Shown: positions 8,632 through 16,706 of the stretch, one piece after another
Layout of the letters: the number at the start of each line of letters is the position of its first letter
Position numbering within the stretch: position 1 is the first letter of the stretch
Assembly: GCA_035471925.1 (NCBI GenBank)
Contig: DATIPO010000058.1
Coordinates: 62,001-126,000 of the forward strand
Direction: 5' to 3'
DNA from: JANQFM01 sp035471925
GTDB lineage: Bacteria > Acidobacteriota > UBA6911 > RPQK01 > DATIPO01
Length of the DNA stretch: 64,000 nt
Made by a program: the position numbers and the translations under genes
Notes under the pieces: generated by a model
The model's database searches: none
Told to the model about the DNA's origin: nothing
What the model saw: the letters and a program-made list of their open reading frames with translations, nothing else

Positions 8632-9480
8632 ATGGCTACACGATCAATGGGCAAGGCGACCGTTTCCTTCGGATTGGTTTCCATTCCGGTCAAGATCTTC
8701 ACGGCTTCGGACAGCTCCAAGTCGGTATCGTTCAACCTCCTCGACCCTGAGAGCAAGATCCGGCTGCGGCAGCAGTTGATCAATCCCCAGTCAGGCGAGG
8801 TGGTGGAGCGCAAGGACGCCATCAAGGGCTATGAATTCGCCAAGGACCAGTACGTCACTTTTACTCAAGACGAACTGCGCGAGTTGGAGGCCCAGGCCAA
8901 CAAGACCATTGACATCAACGAGTTCATCCCGGCCAAAGAAATCGATCCGGTCTACTTTGACAAGGCCTACTACCTGGCTCCCGACCAGGGCGGAGAGCGG
9001 GCCTACGCCCTGCTGGCCAAAGCCCTGCAAGACAGCGGACGCGTTGCCCTGGCCCGCTACGCCGCGCGGGGCAAGGAGTACCTTGTCATGGTGCGCTGCA
9101 TGGAAGACGGGGCCCTCGTCATGCAGCAACTGCGCTACCAGGAAGAAGTGCGGGCCTTGGACGAAATTCCCATCCCCGAGGTGGAGGTCAAGGACTCCGA
9201 ACTGCAATTGGCGATGCAGCTCATCGACCAGGTTTCGCAGGACGAGTTCCACCCCGAAACCTACCAGGACACGGTGTCCCAGCGGGTCCGTGACCTCATC
9301 GAGAAGAAGGTGCAGGGCGAAGATATCGTCAGCGTCACCGAAGAGGCTCCCCAGGCCCAGATCATCGACCTCATGTCGGCCCTCAAAGCCAGCTTGGGCG
9401 ACGATGAAAAGCGCAAGGGCGCCAAGGCCGCCGAGGACGAAGGCGACGAGGAAGAAAAAGAGAAGGCCGCCGAGTCGTAG
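8632..9480 (+). CDS. ku: Ku DNA end-binding protein
   Basis: This is a 282-aa bacterial Ku of normal length. It opens with the family signature (SMGKATVSFGLVSIPVKIF) and contains LLDPESKIRLRQQLINP, KGYEFAKDQYVTF, INEFIPAKEIDPVYFDKAYYL and the end of the beta-barrel core, EFHPETYQD. Bacterial Ku is a homodimer that encircles DNA ends and recruits the ligase LigD. The C-terminal 45 residues form a charged Lys/Glu tail, the part that in other species tunes DNA and LigD contact. The ATG has GAAGG three bases upstream. ligD starts 35 bases after the stop, so the pair forms a compact NHEJ operon. Confidence 0.97.
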   Translation: MATRSMGKATVSFGLVSIPVKIFTASDSSKSVSFNLLDPESKIRLRQQLINPQSGEVVERKDAIKGYEFAKDQYVTFTQDELRELEAQANKTIDINEFIPAKEIDPVYFDKAYYLAPDQGGERAYALLAKALQDSGRVALARYAARGKEYLVMVRCMEDGALVMQQLRYQEEVRALDEIPIPEVEVKDSELQLAMQLIDQVSQDEFHPETYQDTVSQRVRDLIEKKVQGEDIVSVTEEAPQAQIIDLMSALKASLGDDEKRKGAKAAEDEGDEEEKEKAAES

Positions 9481-9515
9481 TGAAATCGGTCGGCGGTTTA
9501 TAATGCCGTCTCGTC

Positions 9516-12020
9516 ATGCCCTCCGATCACGACAAGCTCAAGGAATACCGCGAGAAGCGTTCGCCCGAGTCCACGCCTGAACCCTTTGGGGGAGGGGGTC
9601 CCAAGGGACGCTTCGTGGTGCAGAAACATGATGCCAGCCGCCTGCATTATGACCTACGCCTGGAATGGGGCGGCGTGCTGCACTCCTGGGCTGTGCCCAA
9701 AGGTCCTTCCCCCGACCCGTCCGACAAGCGGGCCGCCTTCGAGACTGAGGACCATCCCCTGGGTTATGCCGATTTCGAAGGCATCATTCCAGAGGGAAAC
9801 TATGGCGCCGGTCCCATGATCGTGTGGGATCAGGGGCTGTGGAGTCCCAAGGGAGATCCGGACGAGGGGCTGAAAGAGGGCAAGCTCCACTTTGAATTGA
9901 AGGGCTACAAGATGCGCGGCGGGTGGGAGCTCATCCGTCCGCGGGAGGAGAAGCCCACTGAATGGCTGCTCTTCAAGAAGCGCGATGCCCTGGCGGGTGA
10001 TCCGCTGCGTGAGTGCTGGACGGAGGAATCGGTCTTCTCGGCCATCACAGTTGAGGAACTGCGCGACGGCCATCAACGCTCGCGGCCCATACGCGAGATG
10101 CTGCAAAAGTGGGACGCGCCGCGCCTGGAAGGTCCGCCGCCAGGGCTGGGAGAGGTCCCCCTGATGCTGGCCCAGCCGGGCGGCAAGCCCTTCTCAGACC
10201 CCGGTTGGTGCTTTGAAATGAAGTACGACGGCTACCGCATCCTGGCCTTCAAGCAGGGGACGCGGGGACGCCTGCAGTACCGCAAAGGCGGCGAAGCCAC
10301 CCGCCTGTACCCGGCCGTGGCGCGCATGCTGGGAGGGCTGCCTTACTCTTCGCTGGTGGCCGACGGAGAAATCGTGGTGCTGGACGAGCAGGCCCGTCCT
10401 AGCTTTCAGCGCCTGCAACAACGCGCCATGTTGGGCCGTTCGGCCGACATTCTTAGAGCCGATGTGGAGCATCCGGCTCTTCTCTACCTTTTTGATTTGC
10501 TCATCTTCGAGGATTTCGACTTGCGTCCGCTGCCTTATCTCAAGCGCAAGGATATCTTGAGCCGGATCGTGCCCAAGGCGGGTCCCCTGCGTTTCGCCCA
10601 CCACATTCCCGAGAAAGGAGAGCAGCTTTTCGCGCACATCGAATCGCTGGGAGTCGAGGGGCTGATCGCCAAGCGCGAGGACGCCCCCTACACGGCCGGA
10701 CGCTCCTCCGACTGGGTCAAGATCCGCGCCGAGAAGCACCAGGACTGCGTGATCGTGGGGTACGTCCACCCCAAGTCGGGGACACGCAGCGGCTTCGCCT
10801 CGTTGGAATTGGGCGTCTACGAAGGCGGCGACCTGCGCTACGCCGGTTCGGTGGGAACGGGATTCTCGGGCAAGCTGATCGATCAAATCCAGCAACTGCT
10901 CAAGCCCCTGGAGCGCGATGAGACGCCCTGCTCGGGCGACATTCCAAAGGCACGGCGCACCTGGGTCGAGCCGCATCTCGTGTGCCGCGTCCGCTTCACC
11001 GAGTGGACGGGAGCCGACAACCTGCGCCAGCCCGTTTTCGAGAAGCTGGTGCCCGAGGCCAAGCCCGAGAACTGCTTGCGCGAGCACGAAGGCGAGCCCG
11101 AGGAGCCTCCCGCCCCGACCAACCAGGAGCGTAAAGTCCCCTTCTCCAACCGCGATAAAGTCTTCTGGCCTGAGGAAGGCTACACCAAGGGCGATCTGAT
11201 CGACTATTACCAGGCCGTCACTCCCTGGCTGATGCCCTATTTGAGCGACCGTCCGCTGGTACTGACGCGCTATCCGGACGGCATCCGGGGCAAATACTTT
11301 TTCCAGAAGAACGCCCCCGACTACCTCCCCGACTGGGTGCGCACCGAACGCATCTGGAGTCAGCATGCCGAACGCGAAATCGACCATATCGTGTGCGACA
11401 ACCCCGAGACGCTGCTCTACTTGGCCAACCTGGGAACCATTCCGCTGCACGTGTGGTCGAGCCGCTTCGCCGACTTGGCCCATCCTGACTGGAGCATCAT
11501 CGACCTCGATCCCAAGGAAGCCCCATTCGAGGACGTCATCACCCTGGCCCGCGCCTTTCACGACCTGTGCCGTGAGATCGATCTGCCGGCTTTCTGCAAA
11601 ACCAGCGGATCGAGCGGACTGCACGTGCTGATCCCCCTGGCTGGGCTCTTTACCTATCAGCAGTCGCGCAGCCTGGCCGAACTGCTCGCCCGCGTCGTGG
11701 CCATGGAAAACTCCGGCATCGCCACCCTCTTCCGCTCCCTCGACAAGCGTCAGGGCAAGGTCTTTCTGGACACGGGTCAGAACGGCCACGGCAAGCTGCT
11801 GGTCGCCCCCTTTTCGGTTCGCCCGCTTCCCCTAGCTCCCGTCTCCTGCCCCCTGCGGTGGGACGAGGTCAAGCCGGGACTCAAGATCACCGACTTTCAC
11901 ATCTCCAACATGCCCGAGCGCCTTAAGTCTCTGGGCGATCCCCTCTCCGACATCCTGCGCCTCAAACCCGATTTCGCCCAAGCCCTGAACCGTCTCTCTC
12001 AGCGCCAAAAGCGGTCCTGA
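9516..12020 (+). CDS. ligD: Multifunctional ATP-dependent DNA ligase LigD
   Basis: The protein is 834 aa with the domain order phosphoesterase, ligase, polymerase, as in Pseudomonas LigD and unlike the mycobacterial order. The 3'-phosphoesterase domain (about 30-160) has its metal/catalytic residues in QKHDASRLHYDLRLE (H38, H44, D46) and H80. The ligase domain has the nucleotidyl lysine in EMKYDGYR (K236), followed by VADGEIVVLD and an OB-fold region. The primase/polymerase domain (about 545-830) has the metal-binding pair in IIDLDPKE and the HVLIPL strand. It processes, fills and seals broken ends held by Ku. All three active sites look intact. Confidence 0.97.
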   Translation: MPSDHDKLKEYREKRSPESTPEPFGGGGPKGRFVVQKHDASRLHYDLRLEWGGVLHSWAVPKGPSPDPSDKRAAFETEDHPLGYADFEGIIPEGNYGAGPMIVWDQGLWSPKGDPDEGLKEGKLHFELKGYKMRGGWELIRPREEKPTEWLLFKKRDALAGDPLRECWTEESVFSAITVEELRDGHQRSRPIREMLQKWDAPRLEGPPPGLGEVPLMLAQPGGKPFSDPGWCFEMKYDGYRILAFKQGTRGRLQYRKGGEATRLYPAVARMLGGLPYSSLVADGEIVVLDEQARPSFQRLQQRAMLGRSADILRADVEHPALLYLFDLLIFEDFDLRPLPYLKRKDILSRIVPKAGPLRFAHHIPEKGEQLFAHIESLGVEGLIAKREDAPYTAGRSSDWVKIRAEKHQDCVIVGYVHPKSGTRSGFASLELGVYEGGDLRYAGSVGTGFSGKLIDQIQQLLKPLERDETPCSGDIPKARRTWVEPHLVCRVRFTEWTGADNLRQPVFEKLVPEAKPENCLREHEGEPEEPPAPTNQERKVPFSNRDKVFWPEEGYTKGDLIDYYQAVTPWLMPYLSDRPLVLTRYPDGIRGKYFFQKNAPDYLPDWVRTERIWSQHAEREIDHIVCDNPETLLYLANLGTIPLHVWSSRFADLAHPDWSIIDLDPKEAPFEDVITLARAFHDLCREIDLPAFCKTSGSSGLHVLIPLAGLFTYQQSRSLAELLARVVAMENSGIATLFRSLDKRQGKVFLDTGQNGHGKLLVAPFSVRPLPLAPVSCPLRWDEVKPGLKITDFHISNMPERLKSLGDPLSDILRLKPDFAQALNRLSQRQKRS

Positions 12021-12150
12021 GGGCTGACCCCTCCAACCTCATTCGCGCCATCTGGATGCGGCCGGTCTCCTGCCAATTTCCGATGCCCGAGCCGAGTTAT
12101 GTATGATAATGGTTTAGCCTTAAGTTTCTGGAGGGGAACTACGCCTCCCT

Positions 12151-12315
12151 TCACACTTTGGCCCCCCCTTTATGCCCACCGAGGGCCCAACTGCAGGTCT
12201 TCGATAGATCGGACACTTTGCTAGGGCCGGCGCCCCAGCCGCTGCACTGCGCCGCCGCGAAGTCGGCGCTCCAGAGGAGCACAGCCATTAGACACAGGGA
12301 TACTCTGCTGATCAT
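12151..12315 (-). CDS. 54-aa secreted peptide of unknown function
   Basis: This is a short frame, too small for standard ORF cut-offs, from ATG 12313-12315 to TGA 12151-12153. AAGGAG is placed about nine bases before the ATG. The product begins with a clean signal peptide (MISRVSLCLMAVLLWSADFAAA) with an A-x-A type cleavage site. The predicted mature peptide is about 32 residues, with two Cys, several Gly and a basic end (GGHKGGAKV). I know no family for it. It lies 104 bases downstream of another secreted protein on the same strand. Ribosome site plus signal peptide make it likely to be real. Confidence 0.6.
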   Translation of the reverse strand: MISRVSLCLMAVLLWSADFAAAQCSGWGAGPSKVSDLSKTCSWALGGHKGGAKV

Positions 12316-12360
12316 CGTACACTCTCCTTCATGACAGTTGGGTTACTGAGAATTAGACGA

Positions 12361-12392
12361 CAGGGCGACTCTGCAGAGCATGTTTCGCCCTG
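12361..12392 (-). terminator. Hairpin between two secreted-protein genes
   Basis: Eight-base arms CAGGGCGA (12361-12368) and TCGCCCTG (12385-12392) enclose an inner CTCTGCAGAG palindrome. There is no T-run after it. It may partly terminate the upstream 267-aa gene or act as a processing site, setting different levels for the 54-aa peptide. Confidence 0.35.
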
Positions 12393-12419
12393 CAAGCTGA
12401 GCCTCGAAAACCTTCAGGG

Positions 12420-13223
12420 CTAGGGCTGTTTCTCGGCGGGCCGGCTTTGGGCGTTGGACAATCGTGGGAGGTGCGCTTTCAAGTGATTGTGACGCATCCG
12501 CATCAAGTCCAAGAGCTCGGTCATGGCCTGCGATTCGTTGCGCATTCGCTGCTTCAGAAGCTTCTCGGCCTGTCCGACGAAGGACGACACCAGGCTTCTT
12601 TCTGATTGAGCGGCATCATTGCTGCGGGATGATGACCTCTGGACCACCGCCTGCGGATGTTGAGCCAGTTTTTCGGCACAGCGGCTAATGCTCTCCACAC
12701 TCCCGCCGTCCTCAGCAACCGTCTGGAACTCGCGCAGCCAGAAGTCAAGCTCGGCAAATCGTGTCTGGCGCGCTTCCAAAACCTCACCGATGGTAACTGA
12801 ATTGCCGTAGCCGCGGCCTCGCTCAAAGAGAATCATCGAGGCCTGAAGGTCGACGTCGACGGCGGTTTGAAGGTCGCGGCTCAGGGGCACGCGGACTTCG
12901 AAGGTACGCGTCGCTCCGGGCTGCACGCCCTCCATCCCGCCCTGGGGATTAAAGGCCCCTGCCGAGTCGAAAATAACCGAGGTGCTGCGGCTCTCGTCGT
13001 TTGGGTAATAGCCCGTCAGCTCAATCTCCCAAGCCGACAGGAACTCATCGGAAAGATTGTGGAGGGCAAACTTGACGACCTGCGAGTCTGAATTGAAGCT
13101 GACCTTTTCAAGTTCAGTCAGTGTGTTGATTTCTCTGCTGGCCGGATCCTGAGCTAGACCGCTCGAGATCACAAAAACGAGGGAAAGGGCGGGGGTTGTA
13201 AGCGACCGAAGATGCGCTATCAT
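12420..13223 (-). CDS. Secreted protein of unknown function
   Basis: The protein is 267 aa with a signal peptide (MIAHLRSLTTPALSLVFVISSGLAQ). The first half is beta-rich (KVSFNSDSQVVKFALHNLSDEFLSAWEIELTGYY), resembling an Ig-like or DUF-type module in which polar strands alternate. The second half (about 150-267) is predicted helical and basic, with Met/Arg/His-rich ends. No catalytic motif or family was recognised. The ATG at 13221-13223 has AAGGAGG upstream, and a well-formed promoter lies 40-70 bases upstream. Base composition and codon use look less GC-biased than in neighbouring housekeeping genes, so it may be a recent acquisition or an accessory gene. Confidence 0.75.
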   Translation of the reverse strand: MIAHLRSLTTPALSLVFVISSGLAQDPASREINTLTELEKVSFNSDSQVVKFALHNLSDEFLSAWEIELTGYYPNDESRSTSVIFDSAGAFNPQGGMEGVQPGATRTFEVRVPLSRDLQTAVDVDLQASMILFERGRGYGNSVTIGEVLEARQTRFAELDFWLREFQTVAEDGGSVESISRCAEKLAQHPQAVVQRSSSRSNDAAQSERSLVSSFVGQAEKLLKQRMRNESQAMTELLDLMRMRHNHLKAHLPRLSNAQSRPAEKQP

Positions 13224-13263
13224 GAGGCTCCTCCTTGTGCGGGCTCAAAATCATCCACAAAGC

Positions 13264-13292
13264 AGTATATCGCCCCCACTTTCGCCAAGCAA
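13264..13292 (-). promoter_or_regulatory. Sigma-70-type promoter for the 267-aa secreted protein
   Basis: The minus strand reads TTGCTT, then a 17-base spacer, then TATACT. This is close to the -35/-10 consensus at ideal spacing. The predicted start is near 13257, giving a leader of about 34 bases that contains the AAGGAGG ribosome site. Confidence 0.6.
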
Positions 13293-13459
13293 GGCAAAAG
13301 TAGTGTAGGCTTAGATTGACCTTGCCTCATTAGACACGTGTTTCCGTTTAAAGGGGGAGAAGGATACCCATTTTTTTGAAAAATGACTCATTTAACATTG
13401 TTTTCCGATCCTCACGGGGGAGATCATAAGCCAGGAAACACTAGGCTCGCAGCGGAATT

Positions 13460-14551
13460 TCAATGCTCCTTAGCTTCGTTCCAAGACTTTTCAAGGTGAC
13501 TTTTAGAAATCTCGGAGGCGACTGAGGCCTTTCCCACTTGATCGAGAATGATGAAGTGGAGGCGTCCTGAGATGCGCTTCTTGTCTTGGTGCATGGCACT
13601 GAAAAGGTCCTGGAAGGCAATGTCGTCGACGGCGGGACGGGACCCGATCCGGTCAATCGTTTCCAGGATCCGCCGGCATTGGCCGGAATCGATGCGGCCT
13701 AGCTCGCGGGAAAGCACGGCGGCGGCTTTGAGGCCGTAGCCCACGGCCTCTCCGTGGGTCAGGCGGCTGTAGCGGGTTGCAGCTTCCAGGGCGTGTCCGA
13801 AGGTGTGGCCCAGGTTGAGAATCCGGCGCAGATCGCTTTCCCGCTCGTCCTGAGCGCAAATCTCGGCCTTGAGCTGGCAGGAGCGGGCAATGGCCTGCTC
13901 CAACGGTCGGCTCTCACGATTCAGAATGGCGTCCAGGCTGCGGGAGAAAAAATCAAAAAACTCGCGGTCGCGTATAAGGCCGTACTTGACCACCTCGTAG
14001 AGGCCTGAGCAGAATTCACGTTGGGGCAGGGTGTTCAGCGTCAGCGGATCGATGAGCACCAGGCGGGGTTGGTGAAAGGCGCCGATGAGGTTTTTTCCCA
14101 GAGGATGGTTGACGCCCGTCTTGCCACCCACTGAACTGTCGACCTGAGCCAGCAGAGTAGTGGGGATCTGGACGCAATCCACGCCGCGCAGAAAAGAGGC
14201 AGCGGCGAAGCCGGCCACGTCGCCGGTGACGCCGCCCCCCAGGGCCACCAGGCAGGCCCCCCGGTCGGCGCGTTCTTCGATCAGGCGCGTCCAAATGGAC
14301 TGGCAGGTCTCCACGGTCTTATGCTCTTCGCCGTCGGGAATCAGGACGGTGGTGACCTCGAAGCGCCCTTCCAAGCCCGCCCGCAGGGATTGGCCATGCA
14401 GTTCGTCCACCACGGGGTTGGTGACCAGAAAGAGCCGGCGTCCGCGGATGCCGGCCTGCTCAAGCGCATCGCCGGCTGCGGCCAGCAGTCCCTCTTCGAT
14501 GCAGATGTCATAGCTGCGCTCGTCCAGCTCTACCCGGACCTCAGTCATCAT
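13460..14551 (-). CDS. aroB: 3-dehydroquinate synthase
   Basis: The protein is 363 aa, the usual length. It converts DAHP to 3-dehydroquinate, the second step of the shikimate pathway, using NAD and a divalent metal. The family marks are all present: IPDGEEHKT (about 71-79), the NAD loop ALGGGVTGDVAGF (103-115), TTLLAQVDSSVGGKTGVN (131-148), the SGLYEVVKYG metal-site helix (about 182-191) and NLGHTFGHALE with its metal-binding histidines. Nothing is missing. It is followed on its strand by the secreted-protein gene after 236 bases and preceded by the thiamine fusion gene, so it is probably a separate unit. Confidence 0.97.
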   Translation of the reverse strand: MMTEVRVELDERSYDICIEEGLLAAAGDALEQAGIRGRRLFLVTNPVVDELHGQSLRAGLEGRFEVTTVLIPDGEEHKTVETCQSIWTRLIEERADRGACLVALGGGVTGDVAGFAAASFLRGVDCVQIPTTLLAQVDSSVGGKTGVNHPLGKNLIGAFHQPRLVLIDPLTLNTLPQREFCSGLYEVVKYGLIRDREFFDFFSRSLDAILNRESRPLEQAIARSCQLKAEICAQDERESDLRRILNLGHTFGHALEAATRYSRLTHGEAVGYGLKAAAVLSRELGRIDSGQCRRILETIDRIGSRPAVDDIAFQDLFSAMHQDKKRISGRLHFIILDQVGKASVASEISKSHLEKSWNEAKEH

Positions 14552-14661
14552 CTTCCGCCTTCGGCGAAGGCCACTAAGTGGCCAGCCAGTTTTAAATACA
14601 CGTCAAGTTTCAGCGCCCGGGGCCGGTTGCCCCAATGCCCTCAACGGCCTGAGACGGCCCG

Positions 14662-15672
14662 CTATCTTGAGTTGCCCGCCAGCATGCCCTCGAAGGTAGT
14701 GCTGGCGCTGGCGTAGAGTTTGCGCGGGATGCGTCCGGACCTGTAGGCCAAGCGGCCCGCTTCCACCGCGAGGCGCATGGCGCGGGCCATGGCCAGAGGA
14801 TCTTCGGCGCCCGCGATTCCCGTGTTCATGAGCACGCCGTCCACGCCTAGCTCCATGGCCAAGGCGGCGTCTGAGGCGGTTCCCACTCCCGCGTCGACGA
14901 TCACAGGCACCTTGGCCTGTTCCAGGATGATGCGGATATTGTTGGGATTCTGGATGCCCATTCCCGAGCCAATGGGAGCCCCCAGCGGCATCACTGCTGC
15001 CGCGCCCAGATCTTCCAGCTTGCGGCACACTACCGGATCGTCATTGGTGTAGGGCAGCACCACGAAGTCTTCTTTGACCAGCGTTTGGGTGGCCTTGAGG
15101 AGCTCTTCGTTGTCCGGGAAGAGGGTTTTCTCGTCGCCGATGACCTCCAGCTTGACCCAGTTGGAGAGTCCGGCTTCGCGTCCCAGCCGAGCGTAACGGA
15201 CGGCCTCTTCAGCCGTGTAGCAGCCGGCGGTGTTGGGGAGTATCAGCATTTGCTCCCGGTCGATGAAGTCCAGCAGCGAGCGTCCCGTGCCCATCTTGAG
15301 GTCGACGCGACGCACGGCCACGGTGACCATCTGTGATCCGCTGGCCCGGTGAGCCTCGCGCATGACCTCGAAGGTTTCATATTTGCCCGTCCCCACGATG
15401 AGACGGGAAGTGAACTCGCGTTCCGCGATGATCAGTTGATCTTGAGACATATTCGATTCCTCTCCGCCGCCCACGAAGTGCACGATCTCCACCGCGTCTC
15501 CGTCGTTGAGCAGGCGACTCTCCCATTGGTCGCGGCGAACGATGCGGCGGTTGACCTCTGCGGCCACCCGTCCAGGGTCCAATCCCAGTTCCCCGATCAG
15601 TCCTTTGAGGGTCTGCCCCGCCGGGACGGAATGAGGATCGCCGTTAACCTCGATTTCAATCAGTTGGCCCAT
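14662..15672 (-). CDS. thiSG: ThiS-ThiG fusion (sulfur carrier plus thiazole synthase)
   Basis: The protein is 336 aa from ATG 15670-15672, chosen over upstream Met codons because AAGGAAGG lies ahead of it and ThiS proteins begin at this point. Residues 1-70 are a ThiS ubiquitin-like domain ending HFVGGG at 65-70. This would be the C-terminal Gly-Gly that must be free for adenylation and thiocarboxylation. Instead the frame continues through EESN into ThiG from Met75. ThiG has the Schiff-base Lys region WVKLEVIGD, GAPIGSGMG and DAGVGTASDAALAMELG. ThiG builds the thiazole phosphate of thiamine from DXP, dehydroglycine and ThiS-bound sulfur. No TPP riboswitch is visible upstream. Confidence 0.95.
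   Translation of the reverse strand: MGQLIEIEVNGDPHSVPAGQTLKGLIGELGLDPGRVAAEVNRRIVRRDQWESRLLNDGDAVEIVHFVGGGEESNMSQDQLIIAEREFTSRLIVGTGKYETFEVMREAHRASGSQMVTVAVRRVDLKMGTGRSLLDFIDREQMLILPNTAGCYTAEEAVRYARLGREAGLSNWVKLEVIGDEKTLFPDNEELLKATQTLVKEDFVVLPYTNDDPVVCRKLEDLGAAAVMPLGAPIGSGMGIQNPNNIRIILEQAKVPVIVDAGVGTASDAALAMELGVDGVLMNTGIAGAEDPLAMARAMRLAVEAGRLAYRSGRIPRKLYASASTTFEGMLAGNSR
15448..15465 (-). promoter_or_regulatory. Internal ribosome site and start codon for separate ThiG
   Basis: Inside the fusion frame, just after the Gly-Gly-Gly codons, the minus strand carries GGAGAGG (15459-15465), eight bases before an in-frame ATG (15448-15450). The ATG stands exactly where standalone ThiG begins (MSQDQLIIAEREF). 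This placement suggests that free ThiG could be made by internal initiation in addition to the fusion. Confidence 0.5.
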
Positions 15673-15771
15673 CTTGGCCCAAGCCTTCCTTTCAACATCC
15701 ATTGTGCGCAATACGCGGGTTGCGATTCAACCCCGGCCTCATCCTACCCTCCTTTGTTAAGATCGCTCCCG

Positions 15772-16086
15772 ATGGACAAGCTCAGCAAACTCCGCCATTT
15801 CGTTGAAAGGAAGCCCGACGACCCTTTTCCCCTCTATGGTCTGGCCATGGAATACAAACGGCTGGAGCGCTTGGAAGAGGCTCTCCAGTCCTTTTCGGAG
15901 TTGGCCCGGCGTTTCCCCGATTACACGCCTACCTACTTCCACTATGCCGGGACTTTGGTCAGAGCCGGTTTGGAAGAAGAGGCCCAGGAAGTCTATCGAA
16001 GAGGAATCGAGGTCGCCGGGTCCAACGGCGATGCCCACGCCCAGGAGGAGTTGCAGGCAGCCATGGAGGAAATCGCTGAAGACTGA
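15772..16086 (+). CDS. Small TPR protein
   Basis: This is a 104-aa protein starting at ATG 15772 (MDKLSKLRHFVERKPDDPFPLYGLAMEY). The longer open frame upstream overlaps the start of the divergent thiSG gene and is not used. The protein is made of two TPR motifs: LYGLAMEYKRLERLEEALQ, and YFHYAGTLVRAGLEEEAQEVY at about 57-80. A helical acidic end (EELQAAMEEIAED) follows. Such minimal TPR proteins are frequent in Acidobacteriota and Bacteroidota and presumably act as scaffolds in the cytoplasm. No partner can be named. Confidence 0.8.
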   Translation: MDKLSKLRHFVERKPDDPFPLYGLAMEYKRLERLEEALQSFSELARRFPDYTPTYFHYAGTLVRAGLEEEAQEVYRRGIEVAGSNGDAHAQEELQAAMEEIAED

Positions 16087-16244
16087 GACGGCTTGGGAAG
16101 CAGCCGTCAAGTCTGGAGCGAGCGACTTGATACCGCCGAAACCGCTGGGCAACTGACCCAGGCCGCTGAAACCTGAGGCCTGCGTGAACCTGCCGGCAGC
16201 CTGGCGGTCCAGCAGCCATTGCCCCTCATGCTAGGATACGGGAT

Positions 16245-16577
16245 ATGCCAACCGGACCCATCATGCGCAAATCGGGCCCCCTGCGGCGGATCGGATACGC
16301 TTTGGTGGCATCGGCTCTGGCGGTGCTGATGGCGGCTCCCATGATCCCCTTCATCAGACCTGAGCAAGTCGGCCCTTACGCCTTCTTTGCCATCGTGGGC
16401 GGCATCGGGCTGATCGCCGCCAACTGGACGCTGCGCCAACTGGCAATGATGGGCCTGAGCGACAAGAAGGCCTACTGCATGGGGTGCGGCTGGTATGGAG
16501 AAGCCGAGGAAGCGGCCCGCTTTGAAGCCTGTCCCGAATGCGAGGACAGCGAGCAGTTGAAGATCATGAACCTCTAG
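16245..16577 (+). CDS. Small membrane protein with a zinc-ribbon-like tail
   Basis: The protein is 110 aa with two hydrophobic helices (about 17-33 and 43-59). A soluble C-terminal part follows with CMGC (about 78-81) and CPEC (about 95-98), a spacing that suits a zinc ribbon or rubredoxin-like knuckle. An alternative start is the second Met at 16263. No family was recognised. It sits alone between the TPR gene and the deacetylase-like gene on the same strand, with 129 bases or more on either side, so a shared operon is not certain. Confidence 0.65.
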   Translation: MPTGPIMRKSGPLRRIGYALVASALAVLMAAPMIPFIRPEQVGPYAFFAIVGGIGLIAANWTLRQLAMMGLSDKKAYCMGCGWYGEAEEAARFEACPECEDSEQLKIMNL

Positions 16578-16706
16578 GACAATGGGAGCACGCCAGCCGA
16601 AAGAAGGTCGCTTAGCGCTCCGCGGTCTGAGCGGTGCGGTCAATGCTCGAGCCGCCCGAAAACTAGAATAGACCTGACCATCAGAAACGCGATTACGAAA
16701 GGTCCT

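Noticed and set aside
10194..11789. 531-codon antisense open frame inside ligD
   Set aside because: The ligD frame carries all catalytic motifs, and the antisense frame has no recognisable domain.
15673..15771. TPP riboswitch upstream of thiSG
   Set aside because: The divergent spacer is only about 100 bases and shows none of the conserved THI-box sequence (CTGAGA or ACCTG-ATCTGG-type elements).
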